The notes under the pieces: generated by a model
Database searches by the model: none
The model's input: only the letters and a program-made list of their open reading frames with translations
What the model was told of the DNA's origin: nothing
DNA from: CATQHS01 sp963422655
GTDB taxonomy: Bacteria > Actinomycetota > Acidimicrobiia > Acidimicrobiales > Aldehydirespiratoraceae
Assembly: GCA_963422655.1 (NCBI GenBank)
Contig: OY730440.1
Coordinates: forward strand, 2,666,001-2,730,000
DNA: 64,000 bases
Direction: 5' to 3'
In this document: positions 44,334 to 55,277 of the stretch, piece by piece
Layout of the letters: every line of letters starts with the position of its first letter
Numbering within the stretch: the stretch's first letter is position 1
Position numbers and translations under genes: made by a program

Positions 44334-46256
44334 ATGGGCAGACGAGAATACGGTAAAGGGATGGCGCGGCTGACCACGCCGCTGGTGCGCGACAACGACC
44401 GGCTCCGGCCCGCGGCCTGGGACGAGGCCTTGGACCGGGCCACAGCCGGTTTCGCCCGCGTTCGCGACCGATACGGCCCCGAGAGCTTCGGCATGTTCAG
44501 CTGCTCGAAGGCCACCAACGAGATGAACTACGCGGCCCAGAAGTTCATCCGCACCGCCATCGGGTCCAACAACATCGACTCCTGCAACCGCACTTGACAC
44601 GCTCCCTCCGTCGTCGGTCTGGCGACAGTGTTCGGAGCCGGGGGCGGCACCTCGTCCTACACCGAGATCGAAGAAGCCGACGTGATCCTGCTGTGGGGGT
44701 CCAACGCCCGGGACGCCCACCCCATCTTCTTCCATCACCTGATGAAGGGCCTCGACAACGGGGCCCGGATGTTCGCTGTGGACCCGCGCCGCACGGCGTC
44801 GGCCAAGTTCGCCGACGCTTGGCTGGGCCTGTCGGTCGGCACCGACATCGCCTTGGCCAACGCAGTGGGGCGAGAGATCATCCACGCCGGCCTGTGTGAC
44901 GGGGCATTCATCGCCCGAGCCACCCGGGGCTTCGAGGCCTACGCCGCTCATGTCGAGCCCTATACCCTGGATTGGGCCGCCGGGATCACCGGTGTGCCGC
45001 CGGAAGCCATCGCCGACATGGCTCATGCTTACGCCACCGCCGACAAGGCTCAGATCCTGTGGACCCTGGGCATCACCGAGCACCACAACGCCGTGGACAA
45101 CGTGGTGTCGCTGTGCAACCTGGCTCTGCTCACCGGCCACGTCGGGCGCTGGGGTTCGGGCTTGGTGCCGCTGCGGGGTCAGAACAATGTGCAGGGCGGA
45201 GGTGACATGGGGGCCCTGCCCAACAAGCTGCCCGGCTTCCAGGACATCGCCGATCCGGTGGCCCGGGGCAAGTTCGAAGCTGCCTATCAGATGGAGCTGA
45301 ACCCCACCCCGGGCAAGCATCTCACCTTGATGTTCGAGGCCATGGCGGCCGGTGAGCTGCGGGCCTGCTACGTGATCGGCGAGAACCCGGCCGATTCCGA
45401 GGCGGACGTGGAACATGCCCGCAAGCTGCTGGCCGGTCTCGACGTGTTGGTGGTGCAGGACATCTTCCTCACCCGCACCGCCGAGATGGCCGACGTGGTC
45501 CTGCCGGCCTCGGTGGCCTGGGCCGAGTCCGACGGCACGGTCACCTCCAGCGAACGCCGGGTCCAGCGGGTGCGGGCCGCGGTGCCCCCGCCCGGTCAGG
45601 CCCGTCACGACATCGACATCCTGGGCGAGATGGCCCGGCGCCTCGGCGTCGACTGGGGCCACCCCAGCGCTCAGGAACTGTGGGACGAGCTGAGGTCGCT
45701 GTCACCCATGCATGCCGGCATGTCGTGGCCCCGGCTGGAGGCCACCGGCGGGCTCCAGTGGCCGTGCCCGAGCGAGGATCATCCCGGTTCGACTTTCCTG
45801 CACGGTTGGCTGTGGGCCGAGGACCTCCAGGGCCGGGATCCGGCCCCGTTCAGCATGGTGCACCATGAAGGCCCGGTCGAGGAGCTCACGGCCGAGTTCC
45901 CTCTGCGGCTCACCACCGGCCGGGCTCTGGACTCCTACAACACCGGGGTGCAATCGGGCGGGTTCGCCTCTCCCATCCGCTACGGCGACGCCATCGACAT
46001 CAACCCGGCCGACGCCGGGGCCTTGGGCATCGCCGACGGTGAGCGGGTGGTGGTCAGCTCCCCCCGGGGTTCGGTGGAGATGGATATTCGCATCCAGCCC
46101 GACATACCGCCTGGCCTCACCTTCACCACTTTTCACTTCCCGGAACTGGTGGATACCAACGTGTTGACCAACGACGCCTGGGATCCCCGGTCGGGAACGG
46201 CCGAGTTCAAGGCGGCCAGCATCCGTATCTCCAAACTCGAGCCGGCCTATGGCTGA
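44334..46256 (+). CDS. fdhA: Formate dehydrogenase catalytic subunit (C-terminal part), selenocysteine by UGA at codon 88
   Basis: From ATG 44334 (GAGGG upstream) the frame reads 87 codons to TGA 44595-44597 and then continues open, in the same frame, to 46256. The context is SCNRT-U-HAPSVVGL, matching the (C/U)H(G/A)PSVxGL site where molybdenum-bound Cys/Sec sits in formate dehydrogenases. With read-through the product is 640 aa: molybdopterin oxidoreductase domain, then a dinucleotide-binding domain ending near GTAEFKAASIRISKLEPAYG. The protein lacks the N-terminal [4Fe-4S] motif, which is instead found at the end of the gene at 48079-48990. It likely forms an NAD-dependent formate dehydrogenase with the next two genes. 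Confidence 0.88.
44610..44626 (+). promoter_or_regulatory. SECIS-like hairpin 12 nt after the UGA codon
   Basis: GUCGUC (44610-44615) and GGCGAC (44621-44626) form a 6-bp stem, with one G-U pair, around the loop GGUCU (44616-44620). The loop sequence GGUCU is the same as the apical motif of the E. coli fdhF SECIS, and its position inside the coding region shortly after UGA is right for SelB-dependent decoding. Confidence 0.78.
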
Positions 46257-46318
46257 ACCCGGCCGGTGGCCGAGCCTGCTCGTGGCTGAGCCCGCTCGGG
46301 CCGAATCGGTACCAGCCT

Positions 46319-48082
46319 GTGGCTGACGTCCACCTCGGCGCCGATCGGGCCAGCGCCGTGGAACGAGCCGCAGTCGACGGCGTGCTGAAGCGCTTCGGTG
46401 TCGATCCGGCTGTCCGCTACGAAACCGAGCGGCTGGTCATCTCCGGCACGGCCCGCCGTCACCAGCGCCGCCACTACCTGCTTCCGGCTCTGCACAGTTT
46501 GCAGAACGCGGTGGGATGGATCAGCCCCGGCGGCGTCAACTACATCGGCGAGGTCCTGCAGGTACCGCCGGCCGAGACGTTCGGGGTGGCCTCCTTCTAC
46601 GACCTGTTCCGCACCTCGCTGCCGGACCATCCCGGCGACACGGTCCATGTCTGCGTGGACGCCCCCTGCCAGATCTCGGGATTCGAAGAGCTGGCTGCCT
46701 CGGTTGCCGCCGCCGGCGGCCACGTTCACCACAGCCCGTGCCTGGGCCAGTGCGAACGAGCCCCGGCCCAGTTCGTTCAGGCCGTGGGCGGCCCCGACCG
46801 GGTACCGGCCGACGCCGAGAGCTTCCGGTTGCCCCAAGCCGGTGACCCCGCCCTGAGACTGTTGCGCCGGATCGGTGTGGCCGACCCGACCTCGCTGGCC
46901 TCCTATGAGGTCCACGGGGGATACCGGGCCCTTCGTCGTGCCGTCGAGATGGGACCCGACGCGGTGCTGGCTGCGGTGGCCGACTCGGGTCTGTCGGGCC
47001 GGGGTGGAGCCGCTTTCCCCACCGGGGTCAAGTGGCGGGCGGTGGCGGCCGAGACCGGGCGACCCAAGCACGTGGTTGCCAACTGCGACGAGTCCGAACC
47101 GGGCACCTTCAAGGACCGCATCGTCATGGAGCACGACCCGTTCGCCGTGATCGAAGCCCTCACCATCGCCGGGCTGGCCACCGGCGCCGCCAACGGTTGG
47201 ATCTACATCCGGGGTGAGTACCCACTGGCCACCGCTCGTCTGCAGGCGGCGGTGGATCAGGCCCGAGAGGTGGGACTGCTCGGCACCGACGTGGCCGGCA
47301 GCGGTCACGCCTTCGATATCGCCATCTGGCGGGGGGCCGGGGCCTACATCTGCGGCGAGGAGACGGCCCTGTTCAACTCGCTGGAAGGTTTCCGGGGCGA
47401 GCCTCGCAATAAGCCGCCGTTCCCCACCACCCACGGGCTGTTCGGCCAACCCACCGCCATCAACAACCCCGAGACGCTGATCAACGTTCTCGACATCGTG
47501 ACCGAGGGGGCCGATCGGTACCGGACTCGGGGCACCGAGGGGTCCCCGGGCTCCAAGCTGCTGTGCCTGTCGGGTCGAGTGGCCCGGCCCGGGCTCTATG
47601 AGGTTCCCTTCGGCACCCGGCTGGGTCGAGTGCTGGAGCTGGCCGGGGGTATGACCGGGTCGGGCGAGCTGCAGGCCGTGCTCATGGGGGGCGCGGCCGG
47701 TTCCTTCGTGGGTCCGAGCTCGCTGGACCTGCCACTGACGTTGGAGGACACCCGCCGGGCCGGGACCACGCTGGGTTCGGGGGTGGTGATGGCCTTCGAC
47801 ACCACCGTGGACATCACCGCGGTGGTGGTGCGGATAGCTGAATTCTTCCGGGACGAGTCGTGCGGCCAGTGCGTCCCCTGCCGGGTCGGTACCGTCCGCC
47901 AACACGAGACGCTGGTCCGGCTCTCCGAACGTGAGGTATTGTCGGATCGGCGTCGGGGCATCATCGACGACGTGGCGGCGGTGATGGCGGACGCATCCAT
48001 CTGCGGTCTGGGCCACACCGCGGCTTCGGCTGTTCGTTCTGCGCTGGATCTGGGCCTCATAGGGTCCGGGGAGGGATCATGA
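46319..48082 (+). CDS. fdhB: NAD-dependent formate dehydrogenase beta subunit, NuoE-NuoF fusion
   Basis: The 587-aa protein fuses two diaphorase modules. Residues about 1-165 are NuoE-like with a thioredoxin-fold [2Fe-2S] site (CVDAPC and CLGQC). Residues about 170-587 are NuoF-like with the FMN/NADH region GRGGAAFPTGVKW, CDESEPGTFKDR, GAGAYICGEETAL, and the [4Fe-4S] site CGQCVPCRVGT followed by a distal Cys. This subunit passes electrons from formate oxidation to NAD+. The start is GTG 46319 without a strong ribosome site, 62 bp after fdhA. Its stop overlaps the next start (ATGA), showing translational coupling. Confidence 0.9.
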   Translation: MADVHLGADRASAVERAAVDGVLKRFGVDPAVRYETERLVISGTARRHQRRHYLLPALHSLQNAVGWISPGGVNYIGEVLQVPPAETFGVASFYDLFRTSLPDHPGDTVHVCVDAPCQISGFEELAASVAAAGGHVHHSPCLGQCERAPAQFVQAVGGPDRVPADAESFRLPQAGDPALRLLRRIGVADPTSLASYEVHGGYRALRRAVEMGPDAVLAAVADSGLSGRGGAAFPTGVKWRAVAAETGRPKHVVANCDESEPGTFKDRIVMEHDPFAVIEALTIAGLATGAANGWIYIRGEYPLATARLQAAVDQAREVGLLGTDVAGSGHAFDIAIWRGAGAYICGEETALFNSLEGFRGEPRNKPPFPTTHGLFGQPTAINNPETLINVLDIVTEGADRYRTRGTEGSPGSKLLCLSGRVARPGLYEVPFGTRLGRVLELAGGMTGSGELQAVLMGGAAGSFVGPSSLDLPLTLEDTRRAGTTLGSGVVMAFDTTVDITAVVVRIAEFFRDESCGQCVPCRVGTVRQHETLVRLSEREVLSDRRRGIIDDVAAVMADASICGLGHTAASAVRSALDLGLIGSGEGS

Positions 48083-48990
48083 CAACTGAATCGGACATAT
48101 CGACCGGCTCCCCATGGGCAGGTTCGGCATCGACCGGCCCGCCGGTGCCGGCCACCCCGGTTACGCTCACCATCGACGGCCGGACCGTGGAGGTGAACGC
48201 CGACGCCACCATCCACCGGGCCTGCGAGCAGGCCGGGATCCGCACGCCCACCTTGTGCTGGGCCGAGAACCTCACCCCGGTCAACGTCTGCCGAGTGTGC
48301 GTCGTCGAGCTCGAAGGGTCCCGGGCCTTGGTCCCGTCGTGCTCGCGTCCGGCTGCTGACGGCATGGTCGTGCACACCGACACCGACCGGGTTCGCCACA
48401 GCCGTCGGATGGTGCTGGAGTTCCTGGGATCCGGTGTCGACCTGAGCCAGGCCGAGTCGCTGCACGGCTGGATCGAACACTACGGCGCCGACCCCGACCG
48501 CTACGGGGCCGAGGGCCATCCGGTGGAGCGGATCTCCGAACCGGTGAAGGTGCAAGACGAGCTCTACGTCCGTGACTACGAGAAATGCGTGCTGTGCTAC
48601 AAGTGCGTGGAGGCGTGCGGGGACGACGCCCAGCACACCTACGCCATCGCGGTGGCGGGCCGGGGCTTCGACGCCCGGATATCCACCGAGTTCGACGTGA
48701 CCCTGCCCGACTCGGCCTGCGTGTATTGCGGTAACTGCGTGGGGGTGTGTCCCACCGGCGCCCTGCAGTTCAAGACCGAGTTCGACCTCCGCCTGATCGA
48801 GCAGTGGCGGCCGTCTGAGCAGACCGTCACCCGCACGGTGTGCTCTTACTGCGGTGTGGGCTGCAACCTGGATCTCCATGTGCAGGACGACCGCATCGTC
48901 AAGGTCACCTCGCCGTCGGACCATTCGGTGACCAGCGGCCATCTCTGCATCAAGGGTCGCTTCGGCTGGCAGTACGTGCACGGCGAATAG
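48079..48990 (+). CDS. NuoG/FdhA N-terminal iron-sulphur protein carrying the split-off FdhA cluster domain
   Basis: The 303-aa protein begins with a [2Fe-2S] ferredoxin domain (TIDGRTVEVNADATIHRACE, CRVCVVEL), then two [4Fe-4S] sites (CVLCYKCVEAC near 170, CVYCGNCVGVC near 213). The last 50 residues, CSYCGVGCNLDLHVQ to GHLCIKGRFGWQYVHGE, are the N-terminal [4Fe-4S] motif of molybdopterin oxidoreductases. In ordinary fused FdhA this motif is followed directly by the sequence that opens the separate gene at 44334 (RLTTPLVR). The catalytic subunit is therefore divided between two genes, with the N-terminal half encoded downstream. It would bridge electron flow from the Mo site to the diaphorase. 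Confidence 0.86.
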   Translation: MTTESDISTGSPWAGSASTGPPVPATPVTLTIDGRTVEVNADATIHRACEQAGIRTPTLCWAENLTPVNVCRVCVVELEGSRALVPSCSRPAADGMVVHTDTDRVRHSRRMVLEFLGSGVDLSQAESLHGWIEHYGADPDRYGAEGHPVERISEPVKVQDELYVRDYEKCVLCYKCVEACGDDAQHTYAIAVAGRGFDARISTEFDVTLPDSACVYCGNCVGVCPTGALQFKTEFDLRLIEQWRPSEQTVTRTVCSYCGVGCNLDLHVQDDRIVKVTSPSDHSVTSGHLCIKGRFGWQYVHGE

Positions 48991-49031
48991 AGTGACCGGA
49001 GTGGCCGAAAACGACCCCGAAAGGCAGGCTC

Positions 49032-49874
49032 ATGGCTGACAAGATGCTGGCGGCGATCGTTCAGGCGGCCTGGACCGGCGACAAGGAATCCATGATCGAG
49101 GTCCACGAGAAGTACGTGGCTGAGGCGGCTGCGGCCAAAGCCCGGGTCATCTGTTTCCAGGAGCTGTTCTACGGTCCCTACTTCTGCCAGGTCCAAGACA
49201 CCGGGTACTATTCCTACGCCGAGGCCGTCCCGGACGGGCCCACCACCAAACGGTTCCAAGAGCTGGCCGCCACCCACGAGATGGTGATCGTTCTTCCCGT
49301 ATACGAGCAGGAGCAGCCCGGTTTCCTTTACAACACGGCGGCGGTGATCGACGCCGACGGCGCCTACCTGGGCAAGTACCGCAAGACCCACATTCCTCAG
49401 GTGGCCGGGTTCTGGGAGAAGTTCTACTTCCGTCCCGGCAACCTGGGCTACCCGGTGTTCGACACCGCGGTGGGCAAGGTGGGGGTGTACATCTGCTACG
49501 ACCGACACTTCCCCGAAGGCTGGCGAGCCCTGGGTCTGGGCGGGGCCCAAGTCGTGTTCAACCCGTCGGCTACCAGCCGGGGCCTGTCGGCCTATCTGTG
49601 GCAGTTGGAGCAGACATCGGCGGCGGTGGCCAACATGTATTTCGTGGGGGCCATCAACCGGGTCGGGGTCGAACCTCTGGGCGACAACGACTTCTACGGC
49701 ACCTCCTATTTCGCCACCCCCAAGGGTCAGATCGTCGGGGCGGCGGCGTCGGACCGGACCGAGGAACTGGTGGTGCGAGAGCTGGACCTCGAACAGATCA
49801 CCGAGGTCCGAGCCCAATGGGCCTTCTATCGCGACCGCCGCCCCGACCTCTACTCCATGCTCACCGCCCCCTGA
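49032..49874 (+). CDS. Nitrilase-family beta-ureidopropionase / N-carbamoyl amidohydrolase
   Basis: The 280-aa protein shows the nitrilase triad: Glu in VICFQELFYGPYF, Lys in GKYRKTHIPQVAGFWEKFYF, and Cys in VYICYDRHFPEGWRALG. Beta-ureidopropionase hydrolyses N-carbamoyl-beta-alanine (or its methyl homologue) to beta-alanine, ammonia and CO2, the last step of reductive pyrimidine breakdown. The dihydropyrimidinase at 50612 would supply the substrate, supporting this role over that of a general carbamoylase. The gene is full length. It lies 41 bp after the formate dehydrogenase operon, with AAGGCAG before the ATG. Confidence 0.87.
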   Translation: MADKMLAAIVQAAWTGDKESMIEVHEKYVAEAAAAKARVICFQELFYGPYFCQVQDTGYYSYAEAVPDGPTTKRFQELAATHEMVIVLPVYEQEQPGFLYNTAAVIDADGAYLGKYRKTHIPQVAGFWEKFYFRPGNLGYPVFDTAVGKVGVYICYDRHFPEGWRALGLGGAQVVFNPSATSRGLSAYLWQLEQTSAAVANMYFVGAINRVGVEPLGDNDFYGTSYFATPKGQIVGAAASDRTEELVVRELDLEQITEVRAQWAFYRDRRPDLYSMLTAP

Positions 49875-49899
49875 CCGTCACCTCGTTTCGCGGCTCATT

Positions 49900-50160
49900 A
49901 GCCTGGTGAGGGTTATCGCCCGCGGTCGTGAGGTTCGCGTATCCCGGCGCCGAGGAGGGCGCCGATGCTCGTGAGCGAGATCCCTCGGCGTTGTTGACGA
50001 GCCCGTCGAGGCGGCCGTGCGACTGCACCGCGGCCGCCACTACCCGTGCCGCGCCGTCGGGGGCGGTGAGCCGCCGGGCGATGCCGCTGCCGATACCGCC
50101 GCCTGCGCCGGTCACGGCGATGACACGGCCTCCGAGCCGAGCAGCTCTGCCGACGTTGGC
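49900..50160 (-). pseudogene. Short-chain dehydrogenase remnant with internal deletion
   Basis: The minus strand reads VIAVTGAGGGIGSGIARRL, the glycine-rich NAD(P) site of an SDR, then jumps after a few residues to VVAAAVQSHGRLDGLVNNAE, the NNAG motif region that is normally 55-60 residues further on. Everything downstream, including the YxxxK catalytic site, is missing. It is a decayed fragment in the gap before the dihydropyrimidinase gene. Confidence 0.7.
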
Positions 50161-50219
50161 TCACCCGCCGCGCCGGTGGCACCTGTCACGGCTGGCTCCG
50201 GGTGAAGCGGGCGATGTCT

Positions 50220-50423
50220 TCGGCCGCTCCGGTAGGCCGCGGCTAGTTCGTCCGGGTCCCAACCCACAGCACTGCCCGGCTCTAGCAGCAGCATCTGCAC
50301 GGACGCTCCTGCGTAGTGGTGCCACAGCTCGGGCCCGCCCAGGCGGTGCAACGCCGAGAAGTCGCCGGGCCTCATCCGGTAGACATCCTTTCGGGCAGAG
50401 TGATGAGCCACGATGCCGGACAT
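50220..50423 (-). pseudogene. Possible cupin (DUF985-like) remnant
   Basis: From ATG 50423 on the minus strand the frame reads RKDVYRMRPGDFSALHRLGG and PELWHHYAGASVQMLLLEPG, resembling the ExSxFHR and DExWxFYxGxxxxLxxL core of DUF985 cupins. The flanking parts of the domain are absent and the frame then runs into SDR-remnant DNA. Low confidence on family; clear that no complete gene remains here. Confidence 0.4.
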
Positions 50424-50611
50424 GATCGACCTCGAGGGGCGGCTCGGTCGGTGAGAATCGCTTGCAGCCGGTTGGCCCGGTTGAGTGTTGGCGGGGCGGT
50501 CCGGCAGAAGCGTAGGCTGGCGGCTGAGCCGGTCCAGGCGGGCACTCGTCGGCAACGCCTCGATCGTCATGTTCTCTGGTCGTAGGCCGAAGACCCCGAA
50601 GGAGACGAAAG

Positions 50612-52021
50612 ATGGCAACGCTGATCAAGGGAGGCACCGTCGTCACCGCCACCGGAGCTGATCCGGCCGAAGTGTTGATCAACGGTGAGAAGGTGGTGGC
50701 TCTGCTTCAGCCCGGTAGCGGCATCGCCGTTGCCGCCGAAGCCGGTGCCATTGTCATCGACGCTGTCGGCAAGCTGGTCGTGCCCGGCGGGGTCGACGTC
50801 CACACCCACATGGAGCTGCCGTTCGGAGGTACGTTGGCTTCCGACGACTTCGAGTCGGGAACCCGGGCCGCAGCCTGGGGCGGCACCACCACCATCGTCG
50901 ACTTCGGGGTGCAGCGTTACGGGGAGAACGTCCGGGACTGCCTGGATGCGTGGATGGCCAAGGCCGAGGGCAACTGTGCCGTCGACTACGGCTTCCACAT
51001 GGTCATCGGCGACGTCCACAACGACTCCCTCAAGGAGATGGATCTCTTGGTCGACGAAGGCATCACCAGCTTCAAGCTGTTCATGGCCTACCCCGGGGTG
51101 TTTCTGTCCGACGACGGTCAGATCCTGCGGGCCATACAGCAGGCGGCCGGCAACGGCGGGCTCATCATGATGCACGCCGAGAACGGACTGGCCATCGACG
51201 TGCTGGCCCAGCAAGCCTTCGAGCGGGGCGACACCGCCCCGGTGAACCACGGATATGTGCGCCGGGCCGAGCTGGAGTCGGAGGCCACCCACCGAGCCAT
51301 CCAGTTGGCCAAGGTGGGAGCTGCGCCCCTCTACATCGTGCACTTGTCGGCCCGGCAAGCTCTCGAGCAGGTGGCCATGGCCCGCAACGCCGGCATGAAC
51401 GTGTTCGCCGAGACGTGCCCTCAGTACCTCTTCTTCAGCCTGGAGGATCATCTCGACCGGCCCGGGTTCGCCGGCGCCGCATACGTCTGCTCCACACCGT
51501 TGCGGTCCCGTCACGAGCACCACCAAGACGAGTTGTGGAAGGGGCTGAGAACCAACGACTTGGCCGTGGTGTCCACCGACCACTGCCCCTTCTGTATGAA
51601 GGAGCAAAAGGAGCTGGGGCTCGGCGACTTCCGGGCCATCCCCAACGGGATCGGCGGGGTGGAGCATCGCATGGACATGATCTACCAGGGGGTGGTCACC
51701 GGCGAGATCGGCCTGCCCCGCTGGGTGGAGCTGTGCTCCACCACTCCGGCCCGCATGATGGGCCTCTACCCTCGCAAGGGCGTCATCGCTGCTGGCGCCG
51801 ACGCCGACATCGTGATCTACGACCCTTGCAAGCAGTGGAGGATCAGTGTCGACAACCACCACATGAACATGGATCATTCCGCCTACGAGGGCATCGAAGT
51901 CACCGGTCATGTCGACACCGTGCTGTCGAGGGGAAAGATGATCATCGACGAAGGCAAGTACCTGGGCAGGGCCGGCGACGGCCGCTATCTTCGTCGAGGT
52001 CTCTGCCAGTACCTGCAGTGA
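50612..52021 (+). CDS. Dihydropyrimidinase (D-hydantoinase)
   Basis: The 469-aa amidohydrolase has VDVHTHMELPFGGT for the metal-binding HxH near residue 57, GITSFKLFMAYPGV with the lysine that is carboxylated to bridge the two metals near 150, GLIMMHAENG, and VSTDHCPFCMKEQK near 325. These are the motifs of dihydropyrimidinase/hydantoinase, which opens dihydrouracil or dihydrothymine to N-carbamoyl-beta-amino acids. It follows the ureidopropionase (across a decayed region) and precedes a methylmalonate-semialdehyde dehydrogenase by 29 bp, giving a pathway from dihydropyrimidine to acyl-CoA. No classical dihydropyrimidine dehydrogenase lies in the window. Confidence 0.92.
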   Translation: MATLIKGGTVVTATGADPAEVLINGEKVVALLQPGSGIAVAAEAGAIVIDAVGKLVVPGGVDVHTHMELPFGGTLASDDFESGTRAAAWGGTTTIVDFGVQRYGENVRDCLDAWMAKAEGNCAVDYGFHMVIGDVHNDSLKEMDLLVDEGITSFKLFMAYPGVFLSDDGQILRAIQQAAGNGGLIMMHAENGLAIDVLAQQAFERGDTAPVNHGYVRRAELESEATHRAIQLAKVGAAPLYIVHLSARQALEQVAMARNAGMNVFAETCPQYLFFSLEDHLDRPGFAGAAYVCSTPLRSRHEHHQDELWKGLRTNDLAVVSTDHCPFCMKEQKELGLGDFRAIPNGIGGVEHRMDMIYQGVVTGEIGLPRWVELCSTTPARMMGLYPRKGVIAAGADADIVIYDPCKQWRISVDNHHMNMDHSAYEGIEVTGHVDTVLSRGKMIIDEGKYLGRAGDGRYLRRGLCQYLQ

Positions 52022-52050
52022 TTCGATCCACATAGCGAGCAGGAGGCCTA

Positions 52051-53538
<1,488 letters not shown>

Positions 53539-53562
53539 TTGTACTCATCGGTAGGCTCACCC

Positions 53563-54564
53563 ATGGACTTCGGTGTCGTACTCCAGACCGACCCTCCCGC
53601 TTGGCGGGTCGTCGATTTGGCTCAGCGGGCCGAGACGCTGGGATTCAGCTACGGGTGGACCTTCGACAGTCACATGCTGTGGCAGGAACCCTTCGTCATA
53701 TACAGCCAGATCCTTTCGGCCACCAACCGGATGACGGTGGGGCCGATGGTTACCAATCCCGGTACCCGCAACCCGACGGTGACGGCCTCGCTGTTCGCCA
53801 CCCTGAACGACATGTTCGGGAATCGGACCGTTTGCGGTATCGGTCGGGGCGATTCGGCCCTGCGGGTGCTGGGCCACACACCTACCAACCTGGCCACGCT
53901 GGGGCAGTCGATGGAGGTGATCAAGGGCTTGGCCGAGGGCCGAGAGGTCACCTACAACGGCACTACCCAGCGCTTGGCTTGGTGCCGGGGCGGCTGCCTC
54001 GACGTGTGGATGGCCGCCTACGGGCCCAAGGCGCTGAAACTCTGCGGGTCCAGGGCCGACGGTTTCATCTTGCAGTTGGCCGATCCCCAGATCGCGGCTT
54101 GGACCATCGGGGCCGTGCGCCGGGCCGCAGCCGAAGCAGGCCGGGACCCCGACGACCTCTACATGTGCGTAGCCGCCCCCGCCTACGTCGGCGCCGATCG
54201 GGCCCACCAGCGCGATCAGTGCCGATGGTTCGGTGGCATGGTCGGCAACCACGTCGCCGACTTGGTGGGGCGCTACGGCGACACCGGCGGAGCAGTGCCC
54301 CAGGCCCTGACCGACTACATCAGAAGCCGCCAAGGCTACGACTACGCCGAGCACGGCCGGGCCGGCAACGTTCATACCGACTTCGTCCCCGACGACGTGA
54401 TCGACCGGTTCTGCATCCTCGGCACCGAGGATGACCACATCGACCGGCTTCGAGAGCTGCGCGACCTGGGAGTGGACCAGTTCGCCATCTACCTGATGCA
54501 CGACCGTAAGGACGAGACGCTGAATGCCTACGGGCAGCGAGTCATCCCGGCTGTGAACGGATAG
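53563..54564 (+). CDS. LLM-class flavin-dependent oxidoreductase of the pyrimidine cluster
   Basis: The 333-aa protein from ATG 53563 (DFGVVLQTDPPAWRVVDLAQ) is a bacterial luciferase-like TIM barrel; the frame also extends eight codons upstream to a TTG. Conserved parts include GFSYGWTFDSHMLWQEPFVI, MVTNPGTRNPTVTASLFATL and VCGIGRGDSALRVLGH. It resembles the subgroup usually annotated as F420-dependent and frequently found in hydantoin/pyrimidine operons. Since no dihydropyrimidine dehydrogenase is present, it may carry out a redox step at the pyrimidine ring; the cofactor (F420 or FMN) and substrate are inferred, not visible. Confidence 0.8.
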   Translation: MDFGVVLQTDPPAWRVVDLAQRAETLGFSYGWTFDSHMLWQEPFVIYSQILSATNRMTVGPMVTNPGTRNPTVTASLFATLNDMFGNRTVCGIGRGDSALRVLGHTPTNLATLGQSMEVIKGLAEGREVTYNGTTQRLAWCRGGCLDVWMAAYGPKALKLCGSRADGFILQLADPQIAAWTIGAVRRAAAEAGRDPDDLYMCVAAPAYVGADRAHQRDQCRWFGGMVGNHVADLVGRYGDTGGAVPQALTDYIRSRQGYDYAEHGRAGNVHTDFVPDDVIDRFCILGTEDDHIDRLRELRDLGVDQFAIYLMHDRKDETLNAYGQRVIPAVNG

Positions 54565-54625
54565 GCGCTTCGTGAAGCTGGGGAGGTACCCAGCCGGGGC
54601 ATCTCACCCCGCTTCGAAGAACCGC

Positions 54626-55273
54626 TCACTTGAACAGTTCTCGGAGCCATTTGATGAAGAGTTGGCTGGTTTCTACTTCGATGTTCAGATCTCCAGTTTC
54701 TATGGCTGTTCCCATCGGCCGTGGTTTACTTCTGGTCGCGAGCCAGGCATGTACCTTGGCCTGCAGAATCTTTCCCTGGTTAAACTTACGATGTCCTTCA
54801 GGAATATTGTTGATATAAGTATCAGACAACGGCCAGACCGGGTCTTTAGCCGGAATCATTCTTGCAATGAAATCTTCCAGCTCGCCGGGTGATTTATTGT
54901 CCGGCATCAGCCAGACGCCGACACGTGGTCTTTCAACTGGTCTGTCATCGCTGGGCCTATTATCTATTATGGTGCCGTTTGGTTCTGGGCTGGAGGGTGA
55001 CTGTATACCTGCTTTGCGAATTCTGCCTGTCACGGCCTGCCATCTGGAATGCGAGTCGTCATTCGCATCTACCAGTATTCCAACTGCTGTCCGGCCCTCG
55101 ATAAGTATCTCCCCGCGGATGCCGCTCAATAGTTTATTGATACCACCTTTGTTGCGAACACAGAATGCAGGTAATATCTTGCAAGATTGGCGGAGATGGC
55201 GTACGACATGCATATCATCCTGTCCTTCGACGAGGAGAACACGTTCCTCAGCCGACGTGTTGTCGCTGGCCAT
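54626..55273 (-). CDS. DUF3226 TOPRIM-type protein
   Basis: The 215-aa protein starts with a TOPRIM-like strand-loop (RVLLVEGQDDMHVVRHL) and has GRTAVGILVDANDDSHSRW with the DxD-type acidic cluster near residue 68, then VGVWLMPDNKSPGELEDFIA and KVHAWLATRSKPRPMGTAI, all characteristic of DUF3226. The fold is related to OLD-family nuclease TOPRIM domains. It lies 4 bp after a gene for an AAA ATPase fragment. Such ATPase-TOPRIM pairs resemble OLD/PARIS-type defence modules. The protein itself looks complete, but its partner is not. Confidence 0.78.
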   Translation of the reverse strand: MASDNTSAEERVLLVEGQDDMHVVRHLRQSCKILPAFCVRNKGGINKLLSGIRGEILIEGRTAVGILVDANDDSHSRWQAVTGRIRKAGIQSPSSPEPNGTIIDNRPSDDRPVERPRVGVWLMPDNKSPGELEDFIARMIPAKDPVWPLSDTYINNIPEGHRKFNQGKILQAKVHAWLATRSKPRPMGTAIETGDLNIEVETSQLFIKWLRELFK

Positions 55274-55277
55274 GTAT

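Noticed and set aside
44595..44597. TGA in fdhA as a nonsense mutation
   Set aside because: Its position at the Sec/Cys site, the open frame after it and the SECIS-like hairpin favour recoding over a pseudogene.
46247..48016. 589-codon minus-strand frame opposite the NuoE-NuoF fusion
   Set aside because: Shadow frame; the plus-strand protein has all FMN, NADH and Fe-S motifs.
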